From: a virus
IMG/VR virus record: IMGVR_UViG_3300049911_000061
Coordinates: 1 to 42,493 of that record
Length of the DNA: 42,493 nucleotides
Strand: one strand, 5' to 3'
The translations under genes were made by a program, and so were the position numbers. The notes below the pieces were generated by a model. The model did no database searches. It was not told the DNA's origin and saw only the letters and a list, made by a program, of their open reading frames with translations. Of this stretch, positions 16,438-25,530 are shown one piece after another (positions within the stretch are counted from its first letter, which is position 1; each line of letters begins with the position of its first letter).

Positions 16438-17757
16438 TTATGACCTTGTTTCCAAGGCGATGAAATCTGATTGCGTTGCTGTTGCCCCACCTTTATAGGG
16501 GGTAAGGACAGAGGCCCTTACGGGTTGGCCATCTATACGAAGTACAAAGCGAAAAACGCTCTCATCGTAAATAAAACGTACGTGAATGCTCACGTCACTC
16601 TGAATCCCGCCCTTCTGGGCCAGGATGTACCCATTCATGTTGGCGAAGATGATATCGCCGGCAGTTCCCAAGGCTGCACATTGTTCGATGGGGATTACTG
16701 GACGGCCAAAAAGTGTTCCATAAGGCTGACCACTCAGACCGCCAGCGGGCATATAGATCGGTACACCTCCAGTGCCAACGGCCAGGGACATTGTAAAAAG
16801 TTGAGGCTCAATCATCTGATTGATGAGCCAGATTGAATTGGCCCGACTCGCTGCAAAGAGGCGGGAGTACATTTTGATGACATTCTCGGCTACAATGGTC
16901 GCAGCTTTCTGTCCGGTTTCCTTAGTCACGCTTACAAGACACCCAGCATTCAGGATGCCAAGAGGTTGTCCGGCTCCAGTCCCGTTGATAATCGCATCGT
17001 CAACAAGGAAGCCAAACTCCGATGGAAATGCTGCTCGGATGAAACTCTCAAGGGCTGCCGCATCTGCCAAGAGTTCGTCGGTCGCATAGCAAAGACCGAT
17101 GAGCTTATGGAGATTGAGTTCGATCTTTCGGAATTTCGGTTTGCTCTTTGTTTTCTCTTCCGCCTCGTCTGCCCAATATCCGGCGATCCCGCCGAATCGA
17201 GTAGAGGCTCGGGATGTTTCGTCAACACCGTTGATCTTGATACTGTTAGAAACGGCACTGATCTGCTGTGACCGGCATCTTGATGCCAAAATCCCAGTCG
17301 TCATAAGATCCTGCAAAAGATCATTTGTGAAATCCTGCTGAACTAAAAAACCTCCCTCGGAAGGAACGGTTTCGTTCAACCCAGATGCCGCTGCCGCTGT
17401 GAAAAGTCGAGGGTCAACCCTACCAGCAGGACGTCCAGCCTGATAAACAGAAACCAATTGCTGACCGAGACTGGCAAAACGATCCTGCGGTCGGGGTTCC
17501 GCTTTCCCACCTTGCGGACCTGGCTTTGTCACAGGCGCACCTTCTGGGGCTTCCATCGCGGTTCTGATCCGTTCCTGACGTTCCATAGATGCGATAATAT
17601 TCCGATGGTTTTCGATGGTGTCAAGAATCTCTTTCTTGACGGAAAGTTCTGTTTCCGAGATATCGCGGTTCTCGATTTCGCACTTTGCGTCAATTTCCTT
17701 TGCCTTCTTCATGAGGGCTTTCATCTCTTCCTGATATTGCGTTAATGTTTTAGCCAT
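16438..17757 (-). CDS. Major capsid protein, HK97 fold
   Basis: 439 residues with AAGGAGA upstream. Residues 1-100 form a charged coiled-coil delta domain (EIDAKCEIENRDISETELSVKKEILDTIENH). The mature part begins near residue 110 (SGLNETVPSEGGFLVQQDF), a typical HK97 start. GQPLGILN, YMPAGGLSGQPYGTLFGRPVIPIEQC and MNGYILAQKGG are family hallmarks. It follows the ClpP-like protease that should remove the delta domain. Confidence 0.95.
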   Translation of the reverse strand: MAKTLTQYQEEMKALMKKAKEIDAKCEIENRDISETELSVKKEILDTIENHRNIIASMERQERIRTAMEAPEGAPVTKPGPQGGKAEPRPQDRFASLGQQLVSVYQAGRPAGRVDPRLFTAAAASGLNETVPSEGGFLVQQDFTNDLLQDLMTTGILASRCRSQQISAVSNSIKINGVDETSRASTRFGGIAGYWADEAEEKTKSKPKFRKIELNLHKLIGLCYATDELLADAAALESFIRAAFPSEFGFLVDDAIINGTGAGQPLGILNAGCLVSVTKETGQKAATIVAENVIKMYSRLFAASRANSIWLINQMIEPQLFTMSLAVGTGGVPIYMPAGGLSGQPYGTLFGRPVIPIEQCAALGTAGDIIFANMNGYILAQKGGIQSDVSIHVRFIYDESVFRFVLRIDGQPVRASVLTPYKGGATATQSDFIALETRS

Positions 17758-17794
17758 TTTTTATCTCCTTTTTAAAAATGATTTTAAAAAATTC

Positions 17795-18631
17795 TCATTT
17801 CCAAGCCAACAACTCCGACACGCGATCCTTTCTCGCTGGCTTCGGTTTCTCTACATCCCGCAGAGGTTCCGTTGCTTTCGGGGGATCAACAACCTGGCCT
17901 ACATCACGCAGGGCGGCTGTATACCCCTTGGCAAGAAGGACCTTTCTAAACTTGACGCTACACCCTACATCACGCAGGGCATGCTCAAGGTCTTTCTCTT
18001 CTGGTATTTCTTTCATGGCCGTGATCTCTTTTGGGATGTGCTTAAATCCCGCTTTTGCCATGACTGGAATGAACTTCGCACATGCTGCCATATCCATCTC
18101 TTCGGCAATTTCATCGATAAATCCATTTTCCAATGCTTCATCAGCCGTCATCCACGTTTCGGCATCGAGGAGGACTTTGATATCGGCCTCTGATTTCTTG
18201 GACTTTCCGACATAGGTGGTGATCATCGTCCCGGCGATCTTATCGAGCACATCCGCCAGACTCCGCATATCATTGGCTGTTCCCATCGCCAACCCTTCCG
18301 GATTATGGATCATGTAAAGAGCATTCTCGGCCATAATGACCTTGTTCCCGGCCAGGGCGATCACGGAAGCAATGGAAGCGGCAAGGCCATCAATGTAGGT
18401 CGTGACATTGGCCGGATGCTGTTTGATGAGGTTATAAATTGTGATCCCGTCAAATACGACGCCACCCGGACTGTTGATATGGAGATCGATTTGAGAGGCT
18501 TTAATCTCAGAGAGTTCCTTCTGAAAGTTCTTGGCCGTCACTCCTCCACCAGTCCAAAAGTCTTCTCCAATCATCTCATAAATCCATACTTCGGCCTTGT
18601 CGGCTTTATTGGTGATTGAATACCATTTCAT
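17795..18631 (-). CDS. ClpP-like head maturation protease
   Basis: 278 residues with GAGGAGG upstream. INSPGGVVFDG (52-62), GLAASIAS (82-89, catalytic Ser86) and YMIHNPEG (His109) are the ClpP/S14 signature of HK97-type prohead proteases. The C-terminal 90 residues are charged and may serve as a scaffold-like extension. Contains two near-copies of a CRDVGQ/ALRDVG motif. Immediately precedes the capsid gene. Confidence 0.93.
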   Translation of the reverse strand: MKWYSITNKADKAEVWIYEMIGEDFWTGGGVTAKNFQKELSEIKASQIDLHINSPGGVVFDGITIYNLIKQHPANVTTYIDGLAASIASVIALAGNKVIMAENALYMIHNPEGLAMGTANDMRSLADVLDKIAGTMITTYVGKSKKSEADIKVLLDAETWMTADEALENGFIDEIAEEMDMAACAKFIPVMAKAGFKHIPKEITAMKEIPEEKDLEHALRDVGCSVKFRKVLLAKGYTAALRDVGQVVDPPKATEPLRDVEKPKPARKDRVSELLAWK

Positions 18632-18646
18632 CTTCCCATCCTCCTC

Positions 18647-19288
18647 TTATGCGGCTATCAAAAATGTTAATATTTGATCTTCTTCATAAGTCATCATGAT
18701 TTTCTTTCTTATGACAAAATCAATTACTCCAAGAGATACTCTGGGCGTGCCGATTTTTTCTTCCGATGAAATTCCATTATTTGCAATACTTAATTCAACA
18801 TACGGCATCCATAATTTTTCTTTTGATTCGATCCCCTGAAGATAAATATTTAATTTAGGTTTATAGCCGGGAATGATGTACGTTCCGGCCTCATAAAGAG
18901 CAATCAGGGAAACAGTCGGGGTCCCCAGGATTTCATCGGATTCTATCCCATTGCAATTAACATCTATAAAAGCAGGGACCAAAACTATATCAAGACTTCC
19001 TAAATCTTCTTCGGTAAAAATGCCGGTTGCTGAAACGTCAAGAGTAAAATCCAGGTTCCCGATTATCTCAGTTTCTGCGATTCCGGATGACGAAACATCA
19101 AAGGTCACCTGAGCCGATCCGGTCACCTCCGCCGTTAAGATTCCGGCGCTTAACAAGACAAGCCGAAAGTCAACCGATCCCAAAATAACGCCGGTCGCTA
19201 TATTCCCGACTCCGTTAATGACCAGAGCCGCAGCTCCGGACTGGAATGCGTTATTCTGAAAAGCAGTTGATTGAAAAGCGGTTGCCAT
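18647..19288 (-). CDS. Virion protein with short beta repeats
   Basis: 213 residues starting at TAATG. After FQSTAFQNNAFQSGAAAL, a period of roughly 22-30 residues recurs with GI-x-x-E-x-x-G-x-(P/L)-x-V strands (GILTAEVTGSAQVTF, GIAETEIIGNLDFTL, GIFTEEDLGSLDIVL, GIESDEILGTPTVSL, GISSEEKIGTPRVSL). This fibrous repeat style is found in tail or head spikes. Located between portal and protease, where HK97-like phages normally have nothing. Confidence 0.6.
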   Translation of the reverse strand: MATAFQSTAFQNNAFQSGAAALVINGVGNIATGVILGSVDFRLVLLSAGILTAEVTGSAQVTFDVSSSGIAETEIIGNLDFTLDVSATGIFTEEDLGSLDIVLVPAFIDVNCNGIESDEILGTPTVSLIALYEAGTYIIPGYKPKLNIYLQGIESKEKLWMPYVELSIANNGISSEEKIGTPRVSLGVIDFVIRKKIMMTYEEDQILTFLIAA

Positions 19289-19869
19289 TATTTTAGCCTA
19301 TCAATTCCAATCTTTTTCACTTCTTCTGGTGTTTTGGCCTTCTCAAGCTCTTTCAAAATAGTTGTAGGGAGATCCCGAAGTGTCTGGCGATCTTCCTCAA
19401 TGCGTTTAACATCTTCCATTTTTCCCTGCCCCATTGCCCGCATCCAATCTCTATCTTTCTGCTCTAAAATTGGGACTCTTTCTCGCCGTAGATGTTCAAG
19501 ATGTAATTTACGGACGTGATCCATGTCGTGGTAAATCTTCTTCCCATCATCCCGCCAGGCATTACGATAAAATCTATCAGGAGGTACATCGTCATAGGTA
19601 ATCTGCCGCCAACTTACGGCATGGTTGCCCGTCGGATTACTAGGGATTCTTTTAACTTGTGGATCTACACCCTCCTCAGTAGGCAACTTCACACTGTATG
19701 TAGGAATATTACCGAAAGCCTTTTTTACTTCTTTATCTACGTTCTCCGTAGTTGGAGGTTTCTCCCAACGGATAGTCCCGTCTGGCTTTCGCTCCCTGAT
19801 CACAAAGTGCATGATTGTCAAGGTTCCATCCGACATCGTAATGGAAATGGGTACGCATTCTGTTTTCAT
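19288..19869 (-). CDS. Conserved phage protein, fibre-assembly-like
   Basis: 193 residues. The second half, SWRQITYDDVPPDRFYRNAWRDDGKKIYHDMDHVRKLHLEHLRRERVPILEQKDRDWMRA, is a motif seen in small proteins encoded next to phage fibre genes. Coupled to both neighbours (ATGA upstream, TAATG downstream). Possibly a fibre chaperone; the evidence is positional. Confidence 0.6.
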   Translation of the reverse strand: MKTECVPISITMSDGTLTIMHFVIRERKPDGTIRWEKPPTTENVDKEVKKAFGNIPTYSVKLPTEEGVDPQVKRIPSNPTGNHAVSWRQITYDDVPPDRFYRNAWRDDGKKIYHDMDHVRKLHLEHLRRERVPILEQKDRDWMRAMGQGKMEDVKRIEEDRQTLRDLPTTILKELEKAKTPEEVKKIGIDRLK

Positions 19870-20507
19870 GCCTGATCTCCGAATCCTGCTACATGGTAAT
19901 ATTTAGGATCTCTCAAAACGGCGGTGGTTGCAGTGGTATCACGGGAAGCTATCACAACCGTTCCCGCAGCCTGCCCCGCCAATTTTATATACCCTGTTTG
20001 CACGTTAGCGGCCTCAGTCAAAGCGTCCGAGATGATTTCAACCGTTACCTGACAACACCAGTTTACGCTCGAAAAATCCGTCGCAATGGTGATCGTAAGA
20101 AGACCCGTCCCTGTGTCTGCGAAACTGGTTACATTGTAGTTAGCCAATCCTGGTGAACCCGTTCCGGCCCCTGCACAATATAACCAGAACTTTGCCGCCG
20201 AGGGATGGAATTGCATAATTGCTGGAGTAACATATTGAACGGCCTCCGTTCCCGCTTCCATATCTGTTTGATCAGCAACAGCAACATCTCCCGTATTTGT
20301 ACCAGAAACAGAGGCATCAAGAGGAACCGTAAGGGTTTTCGATGTCGTTCCACCGGCGATAGTAAATCCAACGGCCTGAGCGGTCAGGGTAAGGGCATTG
20401 ATCGTGACAACTACCAGGGCATTGATCCATCCCCCAAGCCATTTCTTAGTGGCCGTTCCTATCGTCCCTTCTCCGGTTGCTCGTGGTACTATATTCCGTG
20501 TAGCCAT
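19866..20507 (-). CDS. Fibre-like virion protein
   Basis: 213 residues. TGEGTIGTATKKWLGGWINALVV near the N-terminus resembles an anchoring motif common in phage fibres (IGT..KKW). It is followed by SGTNTGDVAVADQTDMEAGTEAVQYVTPAIM, a trimer-type fibre sequence, and a beta-rich tip. AGGAAAGG precedes the ATG. Presence upstream of the protease suggests a head or neck fibre rather than a tail-tip fibre. Confidence 0.6.
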   Translation of the reverse strand: MATRNIVPRATGEGTIGTATKKWLGGWINALVVVTINALTLTAQAVGFTIAGGTTSKTLTVPLDASVSGTNTGDVAVADQTDMEAGTEAVQYVTPAIMQFHPSAAKFWLYCAGAGTGSPGLANYNVTSFADTGTGLLTITIATDFSSVNWCCQVTVEIISDALTEAANVQTGYIKLAGQAAGTVVIASRDTTATTAVLRDPKYYHVAGFGDQA

Positions 20508-20516
20508 TTGCCTTTC

Positions 20517-20774
20517 CTATATCGGCATGATGTCTCCGTTTCCGTCTAATTCGTATATTGCATCTACTATTGTCACGCCCCCGGCGAGCGGCTCTACATC
20601 TCCGTTGCCATCGAGTTCAAAACTCGCAGACACATTTTCTGTTGGCATCATGTCCCCATTGACATCCGTTTCAAAAAGTCCCACGCCGTGGCCCGCATTC
20701 CAGTTTGAAGGTTGAACAAGCGTTGCATCTCCTCCATCTGCTATAGCACTTTGAAAAGGGTGGAAAATTCCCAT
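20517..20774 (-). CDS. Small protein with three DxNGD repeats
   Basis: 85 residues. Three spaced copies of an acidic loop occur: ETDVNGDMMP, ELDGNGDVEP and ELDGNGDIMP. These DxNGD loops resemble calcium-binding loops and also repeats seen in phage fibre proteins. The N-terminus DGGDATLVQPSNWNAGH resembles a fibre attachment motif. Likely a virion-associated fibre subunit. Confidence 0.55.
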   Translation of the reverse strand: MGIFHPFQSAIADGGDATLVQPSNWNAGHGVGLFETDVNGDMMPTENVSASFELDGNGDVEPLAGGVTIVDAIYELDGNGDIMPI

Positions 20775-20783
20775 TCCTTCACT

Positions 20784-21185
20784 CTATAATTTAAAAATTT
20801 TGTTGGCGCCCACATCCCAATTTATATTTACGGTCTGCCCTACCGCCGGAGTACAGGGAAGACCCGACGCCGGAGTATCGATATAGGCGATCAATCTTGC
20901 AGTTGCGTCTGCTCCTGTGTGCTGAAAGATAATAATGGCATTACAGGCAACCGCAGCCGTCGCAACAAGGGTCGTATTGGTCGCATTAAAAACCCCAAGT
21001 GCATAACTTTTCCCCGCAAGGGCCGCCGATCTTCCATTATCCACCGCGCCCAAATCCACAAGGAATTCGTCGGCATCATCAAAGACATAGGACGATTTCA
21101 CCAGCATGGCCCTAACATCCCCCGTCATGTCTATGGTGGTATCAAGTATTCCTTCCCTTCCTAAGCCAAAAAGCGCATTTGCCAT
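20784..21185 (-). CDS. Structural-block protein downstream of portal
   Basis: 133 residues, beta-rich: MANALFGLGREGILDTTIDMTGDVRAMLV..AAVACNAIIIFQHTGADATARLIAYIDT. The start lies shortly after the portal stop. This family is common in phages beside head genes but its role is not known to me. Confidence 0.55.
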   Translation of the reverse strand: MANALFGLGREGILDTTIDMTGDVRAMLVKSSYVFDDADEFLVDLGAVDNGRSAALAGKSYALGVFNATNTTLVATAAVACNAIIIFQHTGADATARLIAYIDTPASGLPCTPAVGQTVNINWDVGANKIFKL

Positions 21186-21186
21186 C

Positions 21187-22659
21187 CTACATTTCCTCCT
21201 CTATCACTTCCGCCCTTTTAGGCTTATCATCCATATCTCGATAATTAATCATCTTTTTTACTTTCCCTTTCTCAATATGGACGTCAATATTGACGGGAGG
21301 GGTCGTGACGTTGATCAGGGGAAACCCTGAATTTCTGATTTCGTTCAAATCAAATATTTTCTTTTGTTCAATCATTTTCGGCATCGGCGTCTTCTCGGGA
21401 ACTAATGCTGGTTTCGGTACGGGTTGAGGTTGACCACCGCCATCCTCAACAGCGACCATGTTCAACGGTACATAATGTTTATCGCCACCATCTATCGGGT
21501 CCATGTCCTCTTTTTCTCTGATCTCATTCTGGGAAATCGCACCAACCATCCACAATTCCTTGTAAAACGCAGCCCGTGCCGCCGCATCGCCCCTCATAAG
21601 TCCTTCTACGTTATGCTTAAAATAGAGGCGTCCCTGGCCATAAAGTCCACGATCCCCAGCCGTCAGGAGTTGTATGTTGTAATTTGCCTCCAACCTCACA
21701 AGCCATGGAAGAATTGAATCGATAACAAAGCTGATTTGCTCCTGTTCGATATTGGAAAAAGAAGACCGTGTTAAATCCTTGAGTTTGTGGGGAGGGAGAT
21801 TAAACCATCGGGCTATCTCAGGGATTTGAAACTGTCTCGATTCCAAAAATTGACTATCTTCAGGGGGAATGCCAACCTTCTCAATTTTCATCCCTTCTTC
21901 AAGGAGCATGAGTTGATGGGACTTACCGAGGCCGGAATAAACTTCTGATACTGCTTGCCGCATGTCCTTGGGGTCTTTTACCTGATGGGGATGAGTTACG
22001 ACCGCACTGGGATGGGTTCCTTGCCCAAAATAAAGGCTTCCAAATGTTTCCATCGCCATCGCCAGGCCGATAGACTTCCTGGCCATGCCAATGACTGAAT
22101 ATCCTATGAATCCATCAAAACCAAGACCAGGGACATGAAGAACCTTTTCTCTCGGGAGTGTGATATTCGGACCGGTGTCCATCCTGATTTCATAGACAAG
22201 GTTCCCGCCTTGCATTACAGGAGTACATCGGTTAGGTGTAATCGGCCAGAGTTCTACCACTTCTCCATATCCATTCCTGACTTTCTCAGCATATCCATTA
22301 CCCCAGGTCAAGACATGGGCCATAAGGCATTCACGCCCAACTACCGCCGTCATGTATGGATTCCATTGATCATGCATGACCTGATAGAGTTTGCGGTCAT
22401 CGGCAATGCGTTTTGTCTTTTCCTTGCGTTGCATCAAATGAAGAGGAAGAGTTCCGATTGTTCCAGAGATGAGGGAAACAGCATTCCAAACAGCGGAGTA
22501 GGTAAGGGCGGTTTCTTCGGTGACGTTCTCGCCAGATAGGGATTGTGAACCTAAAAGTGACCATAATGATCGGTCCCAACTTTTAGGATCGTTAAGAGAC
22601 AATCCACGGATAAGATAATCTTTTATCTTCCCAAAAATTGTCAAATCATATAACCCCAA
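21187..22659 (-). CDS. Portal protein, HK97/PF04860 family
   Basis: 490 residues. TALTYSAVWNAVSLISGTIGTLPLHLMQR, GNGYAEKVRN, DGFIGYSVIGMARKSIGLAMAMETFGSLYFGQGTHPSAVV and IARWFNLPPHKLKDL are standard HK97-family portal motifs. The first candidate codon is TTG at 22659; no good Shine-Dalgarno lies before it, since an intrinsic-terminator-like hairpin ends at 22661. A further in-frame TTG lies at 22644. The N-terminal 20 residues are therefore uncertain. The protein forms the head vertex for DNA entry. Confidence 0.92.
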   Translation of the reverse strand: MGLYDLTIFGKIKDYLIRGLSLNDPKSWDRSLWSLLGSQSLSGENVTEETALTYSAVWNAVSLISGTIGTLPLHLMQRKEKTKRIADDRKLYQVMHDQWNPYMTAVVGRECLMAHVLTWGNGYAEKVRNGYGEVVELWPITPNRCTPVMQGGNLVYEIRMDTGPNITLPREKVLHVPGLGFDGFIGYSVIGMARKSIGLAMAMETFGSLYFGQGTHPSAVVTHPHQVKDPKDMRQAVSEVYSGLGKSHQLMLLEEGMKIEKVGIPPEDSQFLESRQFQIPEIARWFNLPPHKLKDLTRSSFSNIEQEQISFVIDSILPWLVRLEANYNIQLLTAGDRGLYGQGRLYFKHNVEGLMRGDAAARAAFYKELWMVGAISQNEIREKEDMDPIDGGDKHYVPLNMVAVEDGGGQPQPVPKPALVPEKTPMPKMIEQKKIFDLNEIRNSGFPLINVTTPPVNIDVHIEKGKVKKMINYRDMDDKPKRAEVIEEEM

Positions 22660-22660
22660 T

Positions 22661-22696
22661 AAAAAAGCCGACCTGCCTGAGCTCAGATCGGCTTTT
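22661..22696 (-). terminator. Terminator-like hairpin before portal
   Basis: AAAAGCCGA (22663-22671) pairs with TCGGCTTTT (22688-22696); the inner loop contains a CTGAGCTCAG palindrome. On the minus strand the right arm is followed by six T residues. It lies three bases upstream of the first portal start codon, so it would separate the packaging/early genes from the late operon unless antitermination acts. Confidence 0.7.
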
Positions 22697-22824
22697 ACCA
22701 GAAAGGAGAGAGAAGAAATGAGGGAGCGACCCTCTTAGTTAAACTTTAGTTAAACACAAAAAAAAGGAATTTACAAAGAAGAATTGTGACCAAATGGAAA
22801 ATTTGGAAGGATTGGAAGGTTTTT
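22697..22824. other. Noncoding interval with direct repeats and a small hairpin
   Basis: No gene fits here. On the minus strand the interval holds two copies of GTTTAACTAA (22736-22759 region) and a GAGGG/CCCTC five-base hairpin beside them. It sits next to the terminase genes, so a regulatory or packaging-related site is possible; no cos or pac site can be identified by eye. Confidence 0.45.
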
Positions 22825-23022
22825 TTATTCAATTGATTTCATTTTGCTCTCCATCCGGCAATTTATGACGGATTCTCGTGGAATTCGGATAGTCCCACGG
22901 ATCTTCTCAGCTTGTAAAATGCCATGATCGATCCAGAGGTAGATTGTCGAAATGGATACATCAAAGTAGATAGCACATTCATCAACCCGCAATAGGGGTT
23001 TATTTGGAAGATCGGTCATCAT
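22825..23022 (-). CDS. HTH_17 DNA-binding protein (MerR/excisionase-like)
   Basis: 65 residues from the ATG at 23022, which overlaps the upstream stop as ATGA; the ATG at 23058 would overlap that gene by 40 bases. LRVDECAIYFDVSISTIYLWIDHGILQAEKIRGTIRIPRESV is a winged helix of the helix-turn-helix 17 type found in excisionases and small phage regulators. Its place beside terminase genes makes a role in packaging or late regulation possible. Confidence 0.75.
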   Translation of the reverse strand: MMTDLPNKPLLRVDECAIYFDVSISTIYLWIDHGILQAEKIRGTIRIPRESVINCRMESKMKSIE

Positions 23023-23282
23023 CTCTCCACTTCCTTCAAATCCAATGGCTTTCCGCACTTCTTACAAAGTAAGCACGGCACTTGTGCGGTTAGTTCCTTA
23101 CCGACCGGTGAAAGGATAGCCGACACGGTGAAAAGCTTTATAGCCCCCTCAAAGAACTCATGCCCGCATTCACAGACCTTCGGCGTCGCCTTATCAAGAT
23201 CAACCTGAACCTGAATCTGTTCCCCCGGACGCAATGCCCTTGGTGCCAATCCCAATCCCTTACGTCGTTCTGCTTCTCCCAT
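23019..23282 (-). CDS. Zinc-ribbon-like small protein
   Basis: 87 residues with AAAGGAG upstream. Two Cys pairs, CECGHEFF and CLLCKKCGKPLD, fit a treble-clef or zinc ribbon. Coupled to the HTH gene by ATGA. It lies just after terminase; function unknown. Confidence 0.65.
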   Translation of the reverse strand: MGEAERRKGLGLAPRALRPGEQIQVQVDLDKATPKVCECGHEFFEGAIKLFTVSAILSPVGKELTAQVPCLLCKKCGKPLDLKEVER

Positions 23283-23294
23283 TGTTTTCTCCTT

Positions 23295-24902
23295 TCAAAG
23301 CATCATACGTTTTTTTATGGATTCAACATCCAGATTTTCATAGACCGATATTTCCTCTTCTTTGAACATCGCCCGCCCCCAGGCCATCATCAGAGCTACT
23401 AATCCATCAATCTTATCAGTGGCCTTTAATTTATCTGGCGCCACATTCCCGTTCGCATCTGCACGCATAACGAGATTATCTGCGTTCCACCTTGCAACCG
23501 GATTCCCGCCATGCCTTACTTTCCCTGTCATGATCTTGACAAGAAGATCCTTGGCCGGCTCATTGAATGTCTTGGCGCCCTGTCTCATTTCGACCATTTG
23601 GAAACCATGTTCAGCGTTCGCCGGATTCAATTTCTCCATGATCCGGGTCGCCGTCGCCTGGGCATTCCACGAATCGTAACCGATCTCCCCAAGTTGATAA
23701 TTCTCTGCTGCCTCAAAGATATCCTTCTCGATAAAGGCGTAATCAATCACATTCCCGGGCGTGGCTATTAAAAATCCCTCCTTCTGCCAAATATCATAAT
23801 TCACCCGGTCAACCTGGGATCGCTTTATGATCCCTTCTTCTGGACAATAAATTTTCCATATCACATCAAAAATCCCATCTCGATCATCTGGAGGAAAAAC
23901 TAAGACAAAGGCCGCCAGATCGATTTTTGATGAAAGGTCGAGTCCACCATAGCACTTCCGGCCTTTTAGGGATTCTAAGTCAACCGGGCCAGCGCAGGAA
24001 TCCCATTTATCCATAGGCATCCATTTGGAGAGTTGGCGAATAGGAATATTGAGCCTAAACCGCTTGAAATTCTGAAAGTCGATAGGGTTCTGTTTGGCCT
24101 CATTATAGTCCTGCCTGATCTTGTCAAGAGTGAAGATTTGACCGAGGGAAGGGTTGACCCGTTTCCAAAGTTCCTCATCTTCTGGATCGTCTTTCTCGAG
24201 ATCGGCCAGGTAGAGGACAGGAAGCAACCGGTGATCTTCGATGGTTCCGGCCTTGACTTGTTGGGCGCGGGTCCTAAGTTTCCACCAAATCGATTCTTTG
24301 TCATAGATCCCCGCCGTGGTGATCACAAGCACTATCTGTTGACGACGGGCATAGTCAGTGCCAGCCGTGAGGACCTCATAAAGCTCACCATTAGGATGAG
24401 CATGAATTTCATCGATGATAACCGCTGATGGACTTAGACCGTGTTTTGTATAGCTTTCTGATGACAGAACCTGCATGAAGCTATTTTTCTTTTTAAAAAC
24501 AAGTCTCCTCCGGGCATCTAACCGCTTGATGTGTCTCGTCAGGTCTGGTGAATTACTCACCATCGTCGCTGCCGCCTGATAGACTATCCCAGCCTGTTGA
24601 ATGTCCGCAGCCGCCAGATAGACCTCCGCTCCTTCTTCTCCGTCATTGGTAAGCATATAGAGACCGACTGCAGCGCAAAGTTCAGATTTTCCATTCTTTT
24701 TCGGAATTTCAACATAACAATTCCTGTATTGGCGGTATCCATCATCGTTGACCGTCCCAAACAGAGGCTTGATAATGTCGTCCCATTGCCAGGGGAGAAG
24801 GATAAAGGGTTGACCGGCCCACTCACCCTTACTGAAAGAACAATAGGTTTCAATAAATCGTTTCACCCGCAATGCTTTCTCTTCACAAAAAGGCATGATC
24901 AC
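23295..24902 (-). CDS. Terminase large subunit (Terminase_1/P27 type)
   Basis: 535 residues starting at GTG 24902 (GTGA with the small subunit stop). ATPase: PKKNGKSE (67-74) replaces the classical Walker A, VIIDE (161-165) is Walker B, VITTAG is the coupling motif. Nuclease: GGLDLSSKIDL (Asp322), with conserved acidic residues later. The protein cuts and pumps DNA into the prohead through the portal. Confidence 0.94.
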   Translation of the reverse strand: MIMPFCEEKALRVKRFIETYCSFSKGEWAGQPFILLPWQWDDIIKPLFGTVNDDGYRQYRNCYVEIPKKNGKSELCAAVGLYMLTNDGEEGAEVYLAAADIQQAGIVYQAAATMVSNSPDLTRHIKRLDARRRLVFKKKNSFMQVLSSESYTKHGLSPSAVIIDEIHAHPNGELYEVLTAGTDYARRQQIVLVITTAGIYDKESIWWKLRTRAQQVKAGTIEDHRLLPVLYLADLEKDDPEDEELWKRVNPSLGQIFTLDKIRQDYNEAKQNPIDFQNFKRFRLNIPIRQLSKWMPMDKWDSCAGPVDLESLKGRKCYGGLDLSSKIDLAAFVLVFPPDDRDGIFDVIWKIYCPEEGIIKRSQVDRVNYDIWQKEGFLIATPGNVIDYAFIEKDIFEAAENYQLGEIGYDSWNAQATATRIMEKLNPANAEHGFQMVEMRQGAKTFNEPAKDLLVKIMTGKVRHGGNPVARWNADNLVMRADANGNVAPDKLKATDKIDGLVALMMAWGRAMFKEEEISVYENLDVESIKKRMML

Positions 24903-25261
24903 TCCTCAAAAAACTCTCCTGATTTCTTTTCTACTTTCTTTTCCGGCTTCGGCCTGAATGACTTTAATTGGCATGAAATTATTCTGTCAATATCCCGTGA
25001 CATCTTAGCGAAAGCAGACTCCTTAAATGTGCTATGTTCCTGCCCAGATGAATCTACAAACTTACATTCCTGTAAAAGTGATTTATTTACATCATGAAGA
25101 AAGTCATCGACCTCATCTCTTCGAGCAAGGTTCTTACAGAGCTTAATAAATTCTGGAAGAGTGGCTTCTGTAAGAGTTCCTTCCTTCTCAAACTCCACCG
25201 ACAACATCTTCCAATAAATCTTTGATCTACCTTCAATTTTTGACCATGCCGGAATTCTCAA
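24899..25261 (-). CDS. Terminase small subunit (P27 family)
   Basis: 120 residues, start TTG at 25261 with an in-frame TAG just upstream, AGGGTAGG nearby. SKIYWKMLSVEFEKEGTLTEATLPEFIKLCKNLARRDEVDDFL and SAFAKMSRDIDRIISCQLKSF match P27-type small terminases. It recognises phage DNA and loads the large subunit. Confidence 0.82.
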   Translation of the reverse strand: MRIPAWSKIEGRSKIYWKMLSVEFEKEGTLTEATLPEFIKLCKNLARRDEVDDFLHDVNKSLLQECKFVDSSGQEHSTFKESAFAKMSRDIDRIISCQLKSFRPKPEKKVEKKSGEFFEE

Positions 25262-25362
25262 AACCTACCCTTTTGACAAAAAACCAACAAAAATTCGCGC
25301 ACTATGACCACCTCGGTTATTCAGACTCATTCCCCAGAGATTTGACCCGCCCTCCTTATGGC

Positions 25363-25530
25363 TCAATCAGGCATTTCAACCTTAACACTGACGTTCTCAA
25401 TGCCCTGTTCATCACGTCTGATCCCAATCCCCGTTACTTCCATTCCCGTCTTTTGTTCGAACTCCCTGATCTCTTGGCATATTCTGAGACCCAATCCTCT
25501 CTTGGCATCTGCTAAGTCTTTAATGTCCAT
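25363..25530 (-). CDS. Small conserved phage protein
   Basis: 55 residues from the ATG at 25530, overlapping the HNH gene stop; the longer frame from 25629 would run through that gene. MDIKDLADAKRGLGLRICQEIREFEQKTGMEVTGIGI.. is amphipathic and helical at the start. No family recognised. Confidence 0.55.
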   Translation of the reverse strand: MDIKDLADAKRGLGLRICQEIREFEQKTGMEVTGIGIRRDEQGIENVSVKVEMPD

